A stretch of DNA of 43,728 bases from Cellulomonas algicola. Its GTDB lineage: Bacteria > Actinomycetota > Actinomycetes > Actinomycetales > Cellulomonadaceae. The DNA is taken from NCBI RefSeq assembly GCF_003851725.1, contig NZ_BHYL01000070.1, forward strand, positions 1 through 43,728, in the 5' to 3' direction. A model generated the notes under the pieces. The model was given only the letters and a program-made list of their open reading frames with translations. It ran no database searches and was not told the DNA's origin. This document shows positions 1 to 8,947 of this stretch, piece by piece; the first letter of the stretch is position 1, and each line of letters starts with the position of its first letter. A program made the position numbers and the translations under genes.

Positions 1-157
1 CCGTCGTCCGTGGACCACGGTGCGGACGTCGGCCGGCCCCTGGCCTGCGGCGGCGTACTGTGACGAGGCGCTACCGCCGGGTAGCCGTCCGACCTGCCGC
101 CGCCTTGCCGCCTGCCCCGCCGCACCGACGAGGTCCCCTCGAAGGAGAACTGCCGCG

Positions 158-2020
158 ATGAGCCGTCCACTGCGCTCTCGTACCTCGACCCACGGCCGCA
201 ACATGGCCGGCGCCCGCGCGCTGTGGCGTGCGACGGGCATGACGTCGGAGGACTTCGGCAAGCCGATCGTCGCGATCGCGAACTCGTACACGCAGTTCGT
301 CCCGGGGCACGTGCACCTCAAGGACATGGGCGACCTGGTCGCGTCGGCGGTCCGCGAGGCCGGCGGCGTCGCCAAGGAGTTCAACACCATCGCGGTCGAC
401 GACGGCATCGCGATGGGCCACGGCGGCATGCTCTACTCGCTGCCGAGCCGTGACCTCATCGCCGACTCGGTCGAGTACATGGTCAACGCGCACTGCGCCG
501 ACGCGCTCGTCTGCATCTCCAACTGCGACAAGATCACGCCCGGCATGCTCAACGCGGCGCTGCGGCTCGACATCCCGGTGATCTTCGTGTCGGGCGGGCC
601 CATGGAGGCCGGCAAGGCGGTCGTCGCGGACGGTGTCGCGACGACGCACCTCAACCTCATCAACGCGATCAACTACTCCGCGGACGACAACGTCTCCGAC
701 GAGGCGCTGGGCCGTGTCGAGGAGAACGCGTGCCCCACGTGCGGCTCGTGCTCGGGCATGTTCACCGCCAACTCGATGAACTGCCTCACCGAGGCGCTCG
801 GCCTGTCGCTGCCGGGCAACGGCTCGACGCTCGCCACGCACTCCGCGCGCCGCGAGCTGTTCCTCGAGGCCGGACGCACGATCGTCGACCTGGCCCGCCG
901 CTACTACGACGACGAGGACGACAGCGTCGCGCCGCGCTCGATCGCCAACCGCGCGGCGTTCGCCAACGCGATGGCGCTCGACGTCGCCATGGGCGGCTCG
1001 ACCAACACCGTCCTGCACGTGCTGGCCGCCGCGCAGGAGGCCGAGCTCGACTTCACGCTCGCGGACATCGACGCGATCAGCCGCCGCGTGCCGTGCCTGT
1101 CCAAGGTCGCGCCGAACCACCCCGACTTCCACATGGAGGACGTGCACCGCGCGGGCGGCATCCCCGCGCTGCTCGGCGAGCTCGACCGCGCAGGCCTGCT
1201 CGACCACGACGTCACGTCGGTGCACACGCCGACGCTCCGCGCGTGGCTCGACGACTGGGACATCCGCGGAGGCCGCGCGACCGAGCGGGCGCTGGCCCTC
1301 TTCCACGCCGCGCCCGGCGGTGTCCGCACGACGCAGGCCTTCTCGACGTCGAACGTCTGGGAGTCGCTCGACACCGACGCCGCGAACGGCTGCATCCGCG
1401 ACGTCGCGCACGCCTACACCGTCGAGGGCGGGCTGGCCGTGCTGCGCGGCAACCTCGCCGAGGACGGTGCCGTCATCAAGACCGCGGGCATCGACCCCGA
1501 GCTCTTCCACTTCGTCGGCACGGCGCTCGTGTGCGAGTCGCAGGACGAGGCCGTCGACAAGATCCTCCGCAAGGAGGTGCAGCCCGGACACGTCGTCGTC
1601 GTGCGGTACGAGGGCCCCTCGGGCGGCCCCGGCATGCAGGAGATGCTCTACCCGACGTCGTTCATCAAGGGCCGCGGGCTCGGCAAGGTGTGCGCGCTCA
1701 TCACCGACGGCCGGTTCTCCGGCGGCTCGTCGGGCATCTCCGTGGGGCACGTCTCCCCGGAGGCGTCGGCGGGCGGCGCGATCGGCCTGATCGAGGACGG
1801 CGACGAGATCGAGATCGACGTCGAGACGCGCCTCATCCGCATCAACGTCCCCGACGAGGTGCTGGCCGAGCGCCGCGCCAAGATGGAGGCGTCGGAGAAC
1901 CCGTGGCAGCCGGTGAACCGCGACCGGTACGTGTCGCCCGCGCTCCAGGCGTACGCCGCGATGGCCACGTCGGCCGACCGCGGTGCCGTGCGCGACGTGA
2001 GCCGCATCCGCCGCGCCTGA
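158..2020 (+). CDS. ilvD: Dihydroxy-acid dehydratase, Escherichia-type (620 aa)
   Basis: IlvD dehydrates 2,3-dihydroxy-3-methylbutanoate and 2,3-dihydroxy-3-methylpentanoate to the 2-oxo acids of valine and isoleucine synthesis in the cytoplasm. The protein follows the E. coli enzyme almost motif by motif: [18 protein letters not shown] at the N-terminus, [23 protein letters not shown] with C123, and [16 protein letters not shown] with C192, C195 and C198. The length of 620 aa fits the family (616 in E. coli). I chose ATG 158 because GAAGGAG lies at 141-147 and because the upstream in-frame extension is low-complexity Arg/Pro sequence. E. coli IlvD carries an oxygen-labile [4Fe-4S] cluster; whether this one does is inferred from similarity. 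A second, different dihydroxy-acid dehydratase lies at 6859-8568. A small hairpin (129-141) sits just before the Shine-Dalgarno sequence. Confidence 0.96.
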   Translation: MSRPLRSRTSTHGRNMAGARALWRATGMTSEDFGKPIVAIANSYTQFVPGHVHLKDMGDLVASAVREAGGVAKEFNTIAVDDGIAMGHGGMLYSLPSRDLIADSVEYMVNAHCADALVCISNCDKITPGMLNAALRLDIPVIFVSGGPMEAGKAVVADGVATTHLNLINAINYSADDNVSDEALGRVEENACPTCGSCSGMFTANSMNCLTEALGLSLPGNGSTLATHSARRELFLEAGRTIVDLARRYYDDEDDSVAPRSIANRAAFANAMALDVAMGGSTNTVLHVLAAAQEAELDFTLADIDAISRRVPCLSKVAPNHPDFHMEDVHRAGGIPALLGELDRAGLLDHDVTSVHTPTLRAWLDDWDIRGGRATERALALFHAAPGGVRTTQAFSTSNVWESLDTDAANGCIRDVAHAYTVEGGLAVLRGNLAEDGAVIKTAGIDPELFHFVGTALVCESQDEAVDKILRKEVQPGHVVVVRYEGPSGGPGMQEMLYPTSFIKGRGLGKVCALITDGRFSGGSSGISVGHVSPEASAGGAIGLIEDGDEIEIDVETRLIRINVPDEVLAERRAKMEASENPWQPVNRDRYVSPALQAYAAMATSADRGAVRDVSRIRRA

Positions 2021-2069
2021 CCCGCAGCACGCGCCGCGCGGCCCGGACGGGCGCCCGACGCCGTCCCGC

Positions 2070-2780
2070 TCAGCCGACCACGTCGAGCCGGTCCAGCGAC
2101 CACAGGGGGAGCCGCTCGACGTCGCACGCCGCGAGGAGCCGCGCGAGGTCGGGGTCGGCCGGGTCGGCCCGGCCCTCGGACGCGGCGAAGTACTCGCGCA
2201 GGAACGCCGCGACGAGCGGACCCGGCACCGTCTCCGCCGTGTCGTCCCCGCGCGACGGCAGGGCGATGAGCAGCAGGTCGCGCACGCGGCGGAGCACGGG
2301 CCGCAGCGCGGGCTGCACGTAGGGGAGCGGCAGCAGGCGGGAGCCGTTGCGGTCCCAGAAGCGCAGCCGCGCGGGCGGGTCGCTCGTCGGCGTGACGGGC
2401 CAGGACCGTGGGTCCTCGATCTCCCCGAGCACGAGCGTGGCCGTCGTCGTCGTGACCGCCTCCCGCACCAGGCGGGAGCCCAGGCCGTGCGCCCGGCCCG
2501 CCGGGTCGACCGCGAGGTAGGCGAGCAGCTGGACGGCGCCGTCGACGTAGTGCTCGTGCACGAGGCCGCCGACGACGCCACCGTCGGCGTCCAGCGCCAG
2601 CAGCCCGTCGCCGGTCTCCCCGAGCGACTCCTGCAGCGACTCCAACGGCTCGAGCTCGTCCGGCGGGAACGTCGCCTGGAGGATGCGGACGTAGAAGTCC
2701 TCGACGACCGGAGCGGGCACCTCGCTCAGCCGGACGAGCGTGGGCTCGGGCGGTCGGACCTGCTCGGCGGACGTGCCCAC
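2070..2780 (-). CDS. GNAT-family N-acetyltransferase (236 aa)
   Basis: The protein resembles GNAT acetyltransferases: a central beta-rich segment (LLALDADGGVVGGLVHEHY, about 60-80) leads into LAYLAVDPAGRAHGLGSRLVREAV (about 87-110), where R/Q-x-x-G-x-G/A, the acetyl-CoA pyrophosphate loop, appears as RAHGLGSRL. The substrate is unknown. The C-terminal third (RLRFWDRNGSRLLPLPYVQP) resembles the part of GNAT proteins that closes the acceptor site. Translation starts at a GTG one base downstream of the stop of the gene at 2782-3330, so the two are probably translationally coupled. It converges on ilvD. Confidence 0.75.
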   Translation of the reverse strand: MGTSAEQVRPPEPTLVRLSEVPAPVVEDFYVRILQATFPPDELEPLESLQESLGETGDGLLALDADGGVVGGLVHEHYVDGAVQLLAYLAVDPAGRAHGLGSRLVREAVTTTTATLVLGEIEDPRSWPVTPTSDPPARLRFWDRNGSRLLPLPYVQPALRPVLRRVRDLLLIALPSRGDDTAETVPGPLVAAFLREYFAASEGRADPADPDLARLLAACDVERLPLWSLDRLDVVG

Positions 2781-2781
2781 C

Positions 2782-3330
2782 TCACGGCTCCGTCGACGCG
2801 ACCGGGAGCGGCTCCGACGGGGCGTCCGTGGCCGTGCTGCGGCGGAAGGCCCAGGGACGAGTCCAGCGCGGTCGCAGCCGGCCCTCGTCGGCGAGGCGGT
2901 GGAGGTCGTCGAGCGCGGGGTACCAGTCCTGCGGGCGGCGTTCCGCGAACATGCGCTCCATCGCGGGCGACGTGCCGAGCATGTCGAGGATGTAGTGGCC
3001 CCACGAGATGCGGTCGGACTCCGAGTACGTCTTGCGGATGTCCCAGATGCACTCGAAGCAGTCGAGCATCAGCTCCGCCATGGCGTCGACGCGTGCGGAG
3101 AGCGTCGCGTCGTCGGGGGCCGGCTCGCGGCCCTGGTAGAAGTACGGCCGCAGCTCGGGGTGCTCGACGAACTGGTGGTCGATGTCGAGCGTGAGGTCGG
3201 TCGCGCTGCGGTACGTGGTGATCTTGGTGCTGCGGTGCGCGCTCCGCCACGAGATGAGCAGCGAGATGATCGACGCCGTCAGCGCGAGGCCCGCGATGAC
3301 CTCGGACGTGCCCATGCTGAAGTCGCCCAT
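2782..3330 (-). CDS. Single-TM protein of unknown function, DUF4760-like (182 aa)
   Basis: Residues about 8-30 (EVIAGLALTASIISLLISW) form one N-terminal membrane segment, followed by a charged cytosolic domain of about 150 residues with IDHQFVEHPELRPYF and CFECIWDIRKTY. The layout and the HPELRPYF motif recall DUF4760-like proteins, but I do not recognise a function. ATG 3330 is preferred over an in-frame GTG at 3339 because AGGTGG sits 6 nt upstream of the ATG. It precedes and is nearly fused to the acetyltransferase gene (1-nt gap). Confidence 0.7.
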   Translation of the reverse strand: MGDFSMGTSEVIAGLALTASIISLLISWRSAHRSTKITTYRSATDLTLDIDHQFVEHPELRPYFYQGREPAPDDATLSARVDAMAELMLDCFECIWDIRKTYSESDRISWGHYILDMLGTSPAMERMFAERRPQDWYPALDDLHRLADEGRLRPRWTRPWAFRRSTATDAPSEPLPVASTEP

Positions 3331-3447
3331 CCGACCCACCTGCCCGCGGTTCCCCGTCGCCCGTCGCGGCGTCTGGACCGAGCATCCCGCAGGGCGCCAC
3401 CGCGCGCCAGGTCCGCCTCGGCGCTGCGGTCGGGCGGTCCGACGGCG

Positions 3448-5886
3448 TCAGACCGGCCGGCGGGCGGCGTCCTGCGCGGTCCGGGGCGTCGGCACCGACC
3501 CGAGCCGGGCAGGGCGTTCGAGCAGGGCGCCGATCGCCTCCCGGGGTGCCGGGCGTCCGAACAGGTAGCCCTGGCCCTCGGGGCAGCCGAGCGCCCGCAG
3601 CGCGTCGGCCTCGTCGTCGGTCTCGATCTGCTCCGCGACCGCGGGCAGGTCGAGACTGCGGCAGAGGTCGACGATCGCGCTCGCGAGCGCACGCCGACGG
3701 CGGCCCTCCTCGCCCGGCTCGGCCGCGAACCGCGTGAAGGCGCCGTCGATCTTCACGATGTCGACCGGCAGGCGCTGCAGGTACGCGAGCGACGAGTAGC
3801 CCGTGCCGAAGTCGTCGATCGCGACGCGCACGCCGTGCTCGCGCAGGCGGGACAGGTGCGACTCGACGAGGGTGGCCTCCGGCTCCTCGGCGGCGAGCAG
3901 CGCGGTCTCGGTGATCTCGAGGACGAGCGCGCGCCCGGGCAGGCTCGCGTCGCGCAGTGCGCGCAGCACCTGCTCGACGACGTCGGGCTCGCGGAGCTGA
4001 CGTGCGGAGACGTTGACGTGCACGCGCACGCCGTGCCGCTCGAACCACGGCCGCACGTCGGCGCACGCCCGGCGCAGGACGTGCTCGCCGATCGGGACGA
4101 TCAGCCCGGTGTCCTCGGCGACCGGGATGAAGCCGTCCGGCATCACGAGCCCGTCGGGCGACTGCCACCGCAGCAGCGCCTCGACGGACTGCACCTGGCC
4201 GGTGCCGAGCGACACGACGGGCTGGTAGTGCACGACGAGCTGGTCGCGCTCGACCGCGTGCCGCAGCCCTTCCGCGAGGTGCGAGCGCCTGTCCTGGGCC
4301 ACGCGCAGGCTCGGGTCGAACAGGCGGACCTGGTTCTTGCCGGCGGCCTTCGCGGCGTACAGGGCCAGGTCGGCGTCGCGCAGCGTGGCCTGCGGCTCGA
4401 CGGACGCGTCGACCAGCCGCACGCCGACGCTCGACGTGATCCGGACCGTCCGCCCGTCGACGACGAACGGCTCGCCGAGCGCGCGGACCACGCGCGTCGC
4501 GACGTCGCGCGCGTCGGACTCGTGGGTGTCCTCCAGCACGACGGCGAACTCGTCGCCGCCCAGCCGGGCGAGCGTGTCGTCACCGCCGACGACGCGGCGC
4601 AGCCGCCGCGCGACCTGCACGAGGAGGTCGTCGCCCGCGTGGTGGCCGTGGTCGTCGTTGACGGTCTTGAACCCGTCGAGGTCGACCATGAGCACCGCGC
4701 GCTCGCCGTTGCCCCGGCGGTCCGGCGCGGACAGCCGCTCGGTGAACCGCGTGCGGTTGCCGAGGCCGGTCAGCGGGTCGTGCTGGGCCTGGTGGCTGAG
4801 GAGCTTCTGGAGCGCGCTCTGCTCGTCGAGCGCGCGCGCGAGCTCCGCGGCCTGCCGGTCGAGCTGGATCGCCCGGCGCTGCGCGGTGCTCGTGCCGACC
4901 ACGAGGCGCGTGACGAGGAACGCGGACAGCGCGGTCACCGCGAGCACCGGGACCGCGAGGTCGGACCAGGGCATGGTCACCGTCGACCCGACGCGGAACG
5001 TCAGCAGCAGCGCGGCGGGCCCGAGCGACGCGAGGAGGAAGAAGACGACGCCGCGCGCGAGCGTGAGGCCGCGGCTCGGCTCGGCGTCGGGGGAGCCCGC
5101 GACGCCCGGGTGCAGCGCGGCCGCGCCGAACAGCACGAACCACACGAGCCACGCGGCGCTGCCGACGCCCTCGGTGAGCGACGTGTCGAGCACCGAGATG
5201 CCCGGGTTGCCGTCGCCGATGAGGGTGAGCGTGTACAGGACGTCGCCGGCCGTCGACGCGGCGACGCCGCAGCCCAGCAGCGCGTACGCGCCGTTGCGCC
5301 CGCCGTAGCGGAACAGCAGCCGCGACGCCATGAGGACCACACCCAGGCCCGCCCCGAGCGACACCACCGAGACCAGGTGCGCCGCGTCCTGGAGCGCGTC
5401 GGGCCCGAGGAAGCTGCGGAAGACGAGCGCCCAGTACAGGAGGCCGGTGCCGACGACCACGACGACGGCGTCCATCGTCGCGCTCTCGTGGCGGGACCGC
5501 AGCGAGTTGCGGGGGAGCCGGGTCAGCCCGACGACGAGCAGGGGGTAGGTCGCCATGTAGACGATGTCGAACCACCACGGGACGAGGTCCGCGTCGCCCC
5601 CGACGGCCGCGTACCAGGCGGTCCAGCCGAGGTCGGCGAGCGCCCACCACGCCGTGCCGGCGGCGAGCCACCACCACGCCCGGGCGTGCGGGCCGGGATG
5701 CCGGCGGATCCCGACGACCATCGCGGCGCACGCCAGCAGGGGCACGACGTCCCACAGCACCTCGCCGGTCCAGCCCGGCACGACCATGACGGCCGCGGTC
5801 AGCGCGAGTCCGGCGACGAGGAAGCGCCGCCAGGTGAGGACACCCGGAACGGGGGCGCGACCGGGCGTCACGTCCGACGCGGTCAT
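3448..5886 (-). CDS. Membrane-bound GGDEF-EAL cyclic-di-GMP protein (812 aa)
   Basis: This protein makes and/or breaks the second messenger cyclic di-GMP at the membrane. About nine hydrophobic segments fill residues 15-340, with no recognisable ligand-binding domain, followed by a coiled-coil-like linker (LDRQAAELARALDEQSALQKLL). The GGDEF domain has an intact RLGGDEFAV at residues 441-449, but the RxxD inhibitory site expected just upstream is not seen. The EAL domain has EALLRW (E569), NVSARQL, EITETALL, DDFGTGYSSL, VKIDGAF and GQGYLFG, so the metal and catalytic residues look complete; AEQIET replaces the usual AEGVET. ATG 5886 is chosen because GGAGG lies just upstream and the longer frame lacks hydrophobic or domain content. 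Net activity cannot be told from sequence. Confidence 0.92.
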   Translation of the reverse strand: MTASDVTPGRAPVPGVLTWRRFLVAGLALTAAVMVVPGWTGEVLWDVVPLLACAAMVVGIRRHPGPHARAWWWLAAGTAWWALADLGWTAWYAAVGGDADLVPWWFDIVYMATYPLLVVGLTRLPRNSLRSRHESATMDAVVVVVGTGLLYWALVFRSFLGPDALQDAAHLVSVVSLGAGLGVVLMASRLLFRYGGRNGAYALLGCGVAASTAGDVLYTLTLIGDGNPGISVLDTSLTEGVGSAAWLVWFVLFGAAALHPGVAGSPDAEPSRGLTLARGVVFFLLASLGPAALLLTFRVGSTVTMPWSDLAVPVLAVTALSAFLVTRLVVGTSTAQRRAIQLDRQAAELARALDEQSALQKLLSHQAQHDPLTGLGNRTRFTERLSAPDRRGNGERAVLMVDLDGFKTVNDDHGHHAGDDLLVQVARRLRRVVGGDDTLARLGGDEFAVVLEDTHESDARDVATRVVRALGEPFVVDGRTVRITSSVGVRLVDASVEPQATLRDADLALYAAKAAGKNQVRLFDPSLRVAQDRRSHLAEGLRHAVERDQLVVHYQPVVSLGTGQVQSVEALLRWQSPDGLVMPDGFIPVAEDTGLIVPIGEHVLRRACADVRPWFERHGVRVHVNVSARQLREPDVVEQVLRALRDASLPGRALVLEITETALLAAEEPEATLVESHLSRLREHGVRVAIDDFGTGYSSLAYLQRLPVDIVKIDGAFTRFAAEPGEEGRRRRALASAIVDLCRSLDLPAVAEQIETDDEADALRALGCPEGQGYLFGRPAPREAIGALLERPARLGSVPTPRTAQDAARRPV

Positions 5887-6097
5887 CGAGCCTCCGGGTC
5901 CTCGGTCCTGTGCGCACGCGGCGCGGTGCGGCGGGGCTGCTGACCGCACGCGACGAGGACCGCACGGTCCCGTCGCCCTCGGATCGGCAGGGCAGGCGCG
6001 CGCATGAGCCTCACGGCCGCACAGCACCCGCCCGGCGCAGGGTGGTCTGCGTCACCCGCTGACGCCGGGAGGTCTGGAGCCGCCGGCGCGACCCCGG

Positions 6098-6117
6098 TAT
6101 CGTAGGTACGTACCTAC
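6098..6117 (+). promoter_or_regulatory. Promoter and 16-bp perfect palindromic operator of the phd-vapC operon
   Basis: GTAGGTACGTACCTAC (6102-6117) is a perfect palindrome, and TATCGT (6098-6103) just before it could be the -10 box. It lies 14 bp upstream of the antitoxin ATG. Phd/VapB antitoxins normally repress their own operon by binding such palindromes, so this is the likely autoregulatory operator (inference). Confidence 0.75.
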
Positions 6118-6131
6118 AAGGGGAGCGCGCG

Positions 6132-6380
6132 ATGACCACCACCATGACGTCACGTCAGTTCAACCACGACGTCTCGGCGGCGAAGAGAGCCGCGTCGGAC
6201 GGGCCTGTCGTCATCACCGACCGCGGCGTCCCGTCGCACGTGCTCCTGACGATCGAGCAGTTCGACCGGTTGAGCGCGCCCACCCCGCGGCCGTCGTTGG
6301 CCGACGCGCTGCGCGGCGACGACGCCATCGAGTTCGAGCCGGGCCGTGTCGAGCTCTCGCCGCGACCGGTCGACCTGTGA
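6132..6380 (+). CDS. Phd/YefM-family antitoxin (82 aa)
   Basis: The N-terminal 55 residues match the Phd/YefM fold: MTSRQFNHDVSAAKRAA, then VVITDRGVPSHVLLTIEQFDRL, the DNA-binding and dimerisation unit. The C-terminal 25 residues (DAIEFEPGRVELSPRPVDL) are acidic and proline-rich, as expected for the toxin-wrapping tail. AAGGGGAG (6118-6125) gives a good Shine-Dalgarno site. It overlaps the downstream PIN toxin gene by 4 nt (GTGA), the usual antitoxin-first order, and the operator directly upstream implies autoregulation. Confidence 0.9.
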   Translation: MTTTMTSRQFNHDVSAAKRAASDGPVVITDRGVPSHVLLTIEQFDRLSAPTPRPSLADALRGDDAIEFEPGRVELSPRPVDL

Positions 6381-6796
6381 CCTACCTCCTCGACACGAAC
6401 GTCGTCGCGGAGCTGCGCCGACGTGAGCCCGACCCGTCGGTCGTCGCGTGGGTCCGACGGCACGAGGCGGCAGGGCTGCTCATCTCCGTCATGACGGTGT
6501 ACGAGATCGAGGTCGGCATCCTCTCGGTCGCCCGGCGTGACCCCGCGCAGGCCGCCCGGCTGCGCGAGTGGCTCTCGACGCAGGTGCTCGTGCAGTTCGA
6601 CGGCCGGATCGTCCCGGTCGACGTCGGTGTGGCGACGCGCGCGGCGTCCCTGTCGGTGCCGGACCGTCGCCCGTACAGCGACTGCCTCATCGCGGCGACG
6701 GCCCTGGAGCGCGGCCTCGCGGTGGTGACGCGGAACGTCGGCGACTTCGCGGGCGTCGACGGGCTGGCGGTCGTCGACCCGTGGCGCACCGTCTGA
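6377..6796 (+). CDS. vapC: VapC-family PIN-domain toxin ribonuclease (139 aa)
   Basis: The protein is a complete PIN domain, a Mg2+-dependent RNase fold. The four acidic residues are present: D6 in LLDTNVV, E43/E45 in VYEIEVG, D102 in YSDCLIAATAL and D123 in TRNVGDF. VapC toxins cut tRNA or rRNA and halt translation unless neutralised; the target here is unknown. The GTG start overlaps the antitoxin stop codon. A Phd-type antitoxin paired with a VapC-type toxin is a common hybrid arrangement. The active site appears intact, so the system is probably functional. Confidence 0.92.
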   Translation: MTYLLDTNVVAELRRREPDPSVVAWVRRHEAAGLLISVMTVYEIEVGILSVARRDPAQAARLREWLSTQVLVQFDGRIVPVDVGVATRAASLSVPDRRPYSDCLIAATALERGLAVVTRNVGDFAGVDGLAVVDPWRTV

Positions 6797-6846
6797 TCTC
6801 GAAGGGCGTTCCCGGCGAGGCGGATGCCGGGCGGGCGCGTGCTGCC

Positions 6847-6858
6847 TAGTCTCGGCTC
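6847..6858 (+). promoter_or_regulatory. Putative leaderless promoter of the second ilvD
   Basis: TAGTCT at 6847-6852 is followed by exactly 6 nt and then the ATG, with no Shine-Dalgarno sequence. This spacing places the transcription start on the A of the start codon. The -35 region is weak. Confidence 0.5.
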
Positions 6859-8568
6859 ATGACGACGACGCAGGACGGAACGGTCGACATCAAGCCGCGG
6901 TCGCGGCAGGTCACGGACGGTCTGGAGGCGACGGCGGCGCGCGGCATGCTGCGAGCGGTCGGGCTGGGGGACGAGGACTTCGCGAAGCCGCAGGTCGGCG
7001 TCGCGTCCTCGTGGAACGAGATCACGCCGTGCAACCTGTCGCTGGACCGGCTGGCGAAGGCGGTCAAGGACGGCGTGCACGCGGGCGGCGGGTACCCGCT
7101 GGAGTTCGGCACGATCTCGGTGTCCGACGGCATCTCGATGGGCCACGAGGGCATGCACTACTCGCTCGTGAGCCGCGACGTCATCGCGGACTCGGTCGAG
7201 ACCGTGATGATGGCCGAGCGGCTCGACGGGTCGGTGCTCCTCGCGGGCTGCGACAAGTCGCTGCCCGGGATGCTCATGGCGGCCGCGCGGCTCGACCTGT
7301 CGAGCGTCTTCCTCTACGCGGGCTCGATCATGCCCGGCTGGGTCAAGCTGTCCGACGGCACCGAGAAGGACGTCACGATCATCGACGCGTTCGAGGCCGT
7401 CGGGGCGTGCGCCCGCGGGCTGATGAGCAAGGAGGACGTCGACCGGATCGAGCGCGCGATCTGCCCGGGCGAGGGTGCGTGCGGCGGCATGTACACCGCG
7501 AACACGATGGCGTCGGTCGCCGAGGCGATGGGCATGTCGCTCCCGGGTTCCGCGGCGCCGCCGTCGGCGGACCGTCGCCGCGACCAGTTCGCGCGCCGCT
7601 CGGGCGAGGCCGTCGTCGAGCTGCTGCGCCGCGGCATCACGGCGCGCCAGATCATGACGAAGGAGGCGTTCGAGAACGCCATCGCCGTCGTCATGGCGTT
7701 CGGCGGCTCGACGAACGCGGTGCTGCACCTGCTGGCGATCGCGCACGAGGCCGAGGTCGACCTCACGCTCGACGACTTCAGCCGCGTCGCGGCGCGCGTG
7801 CCGCACCTGGGCGACCTCAAGCCGTTCGGCCGGTACGTGATGAACGACGTCGACCGCATCGGCGGCGTGCCCGTGCTGATGAAGGCGCTCCTCGACGCGG
7901 GCCTGCTGCACGGCGACTGCCTCACGGTCACGGGCAAGACGGTCGCGGAGAACCTCGCCGACATCGCCCCGCCGGACCCCGACGGCAAGATCCTGCGCGC
8001 GCTCGACGACCCGATCCACCGCACGGGCGGCATCACGATCCTGCACGGCTCGCTCGCGCCGGAAGGGGCGGTCGTGAAGTCGGCGGGCTTCGACTCCGAC
8101 GTCTTCGAGGGCACCGCGCGTGTGTTCGAGCGCGAGCGTGCGGCGCTCGACGCCCTCGAGGACGGCACGATCCAGGCCGGCGACGTCGTCGTCATCCGCT
8201 ACGAGGGCCCCAAGGGCGGGCCGGGGATGCGCGAGATGCTCGCGATCACCGGGGCCATCAAGGGCGCCGGGCTCGGCAAGGACGTCCTGCTCATCACCGA
8301 CGGCCGCTTCTCCGGCGGGACGACGGGCCTGTGCGTCGGCCACATCGCGCCCGAGGCCGTGGACGCGGGACCGATCGCGTTCGTGCGCGACGGCGACCGG
8401 ATCCGGCTCGACGTCGCGCACGCGACGCTCGACCTGCTGGTCGACGACGCCGAGCTCGCCGCGCGTCGCGAGGGCTGGGCGCCGATCGAGCCGCGCTACA
8501 CGCGCGGCGTCCTGGGCAAGTACCAGAAGCTCGTCCAGTCCGCGTCGAAGGGTGCGGTCCTGAGCTGA
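6859..8568 (+). CDS. ilvD: Dihydroxy-acid dehydratase, mycobacterial/plant type (569 aa)
   Basis: A second IlvD/Edd-family dehydratase for the valine/isoleucine pathway. It is of the shorter class seen in mycobacteria and plants: [11 protein letters not shown] (a Cys lacking in the E. coli type), [10 protein letters not shown] with C131, and [17 protein letters not shown] with C202 and C208. Members of this class studied biochemically carry an oxygen-resistant [2Fe-2S] cluster held by three Cys, and all three are present. The C-terminal [15 protein letters not shown] is intact. The length of 569 aa is normal. Some IlvD/Edd homologues act on sugar acids, but the [18 protein letters not shown] set supports dihydroxy-acid dehydratase. 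It follows the toxin gene by 62 bp but has its own likely leaderless promoter. Confidence 0.93.
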   Translation: MTTTQDGTVDIKPRSRQVTDGLEATAARGMLRAVGLGDEDFAKPQVGVASSWNEITPCNLSLDRLAKAVKDGVHAGGGYPLEFGTISVSDGISMGHEGMHYSLVSRDVIADSVETVMMAERLDGSVLLAGCDKSLPGMLMAAARLDLSSVFLYAGSIMPGWVKLSDGTEKDVTIIDAFEAVGACARGLMSKEDVDRIERAICPGEGACGGMYTANTMASVAEAMGMSLPGSAAPPSADRRRDQFARRSGEAVVELLRRGITARQIMTKEAFENAIAVVMAFGGSTNAVLHLLAIAHEAEVDLTLDDFSRVAARVPHLGDLKPFGRYVMNDVDRIGGVPVLMKALLDAGLLHGDCLTVTGKTVAENLADIAPPDPDGKILRALDDPIHRTGGITILHGSLAPEGAVVKSAGFDSDVFEGTARVFERERAALDALEDGTIQAGDVVVIRYEGPKGGPGMREMLAITGAIKGAGLGKDVLLITDGRFSGGTTGLCVGHIAPEAVDAGPIAFVRDGDRIRLDVAHATLDLLVDDAELAARREGWAPIEPRYTRGVLGKYQKLVQSASKGAVLS

Positions 8569-8575
8569 CGTCGTT

Positions 8576-8600
8576 GGCCCGCTCGACGGACGCGCGGGCC
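8576..8600. terminator. Hairpin between convergent genes, possible bidirectional terminator
   Basis: GGCCCGC (8576-8582) pairs perfectly with GCGGGCC (8594-8600) around an 11-nt loop, between the stop of the second ilvD and the stop of the convergent regulator. There is no U-tract. Confidence 0.4.
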
Positions 8601-8620
8601 GCGTCGCGGGCCGCCGCTCG

Positions 8621-8947
8621 TCAGTCGCCGGCGATCGCGCGGAGGGCCGCGAGGTGGTCGCGGAGGGCCGTGCGGCCGTCAGGGGTGAGGGCGAGCCAGG
8701 TGCGCGGACGCTTGCCGACGTACCCCTTGCGGACCTTCACGTACCCGGCCTGCTCGAGCACGGTGACGGCCTTGGAGAGCGCGGAGTCGCTGATCTCGAC
8801 GGCGTCGCGCACCGCGCCGAACTCGGCCTCGTCGGTCGCGGCGAGCGCGGCGACGACGGAGAGTCGCACGGGGGAGTGGATGACCTCGTCGAGGCGGGCG
8901 CGCGCCGGTTCGCCGACCGCGTCGGGGCCGGGCAGCGGCGGTGTCAC
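8621..8947 (-). CDS. Winged-helix transcriptional regulator, MarR-like single-domain (108 aa)
   Basis: The core HSPVRLSVVAALAATDEAEFGAVRDAVEISDSALSKAVTVLEQAGYVKVRKGYVGKRPRTWLALT is split here into its visible parts: an entry helix HSPVRLSVVAAL, a recognition helix around SDSALSKAVTVLEQAGYV, and a wing YVGKRPRTW. This is the small winged-helix family (HTH_34-like) often paired with a membrane protein. Translation starts at GTG 8947 and overlaps the stop of the upstream membrane-protein gene as GTGA, so the pair is coupled. It probably represses its own two-gene operon by binding the dyad at 9396-9410 (inference). Confidence 0.85.
   Translation of the reverse strand: MTPPLPGPDAVGEPARARLDEVIHSPVRLSVVAALAATDEAEFGAVRDAVEISDSALSKAVTVLEQAGYVKVRKGYVGKRPRTWLALTPDGRTALRDHLAALRAIAGD

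Noticed and set aside
70-141. Possible attenuator or riboswitch before the first ilvD: hairpins GCTACC-GCCG-GGTAGC and CGAGG-TCC-CCTCG.
   Set aside because: No leader ORF rich in Ile, Val or Leu and no U-tract is visible, and the second stem is only 5 bp. The window start also cuts the upstream region.
71-2581. Very long open frames on the strand opposite ilvD and opposite many other genes, some over 500 codons.
   Set aside because: They are antisense shadows of high-GC genes, rich in Arg, His, Asp and Val with no domain motifs, and lack ribosome binding sites.
2740-5943. A 1067-codon open frame opposite the GGDEF-EAL gene.
   Set aside because: Its residues are the mirror of the GGDEF-EAL codons and show no fold, membrane segment or motif.
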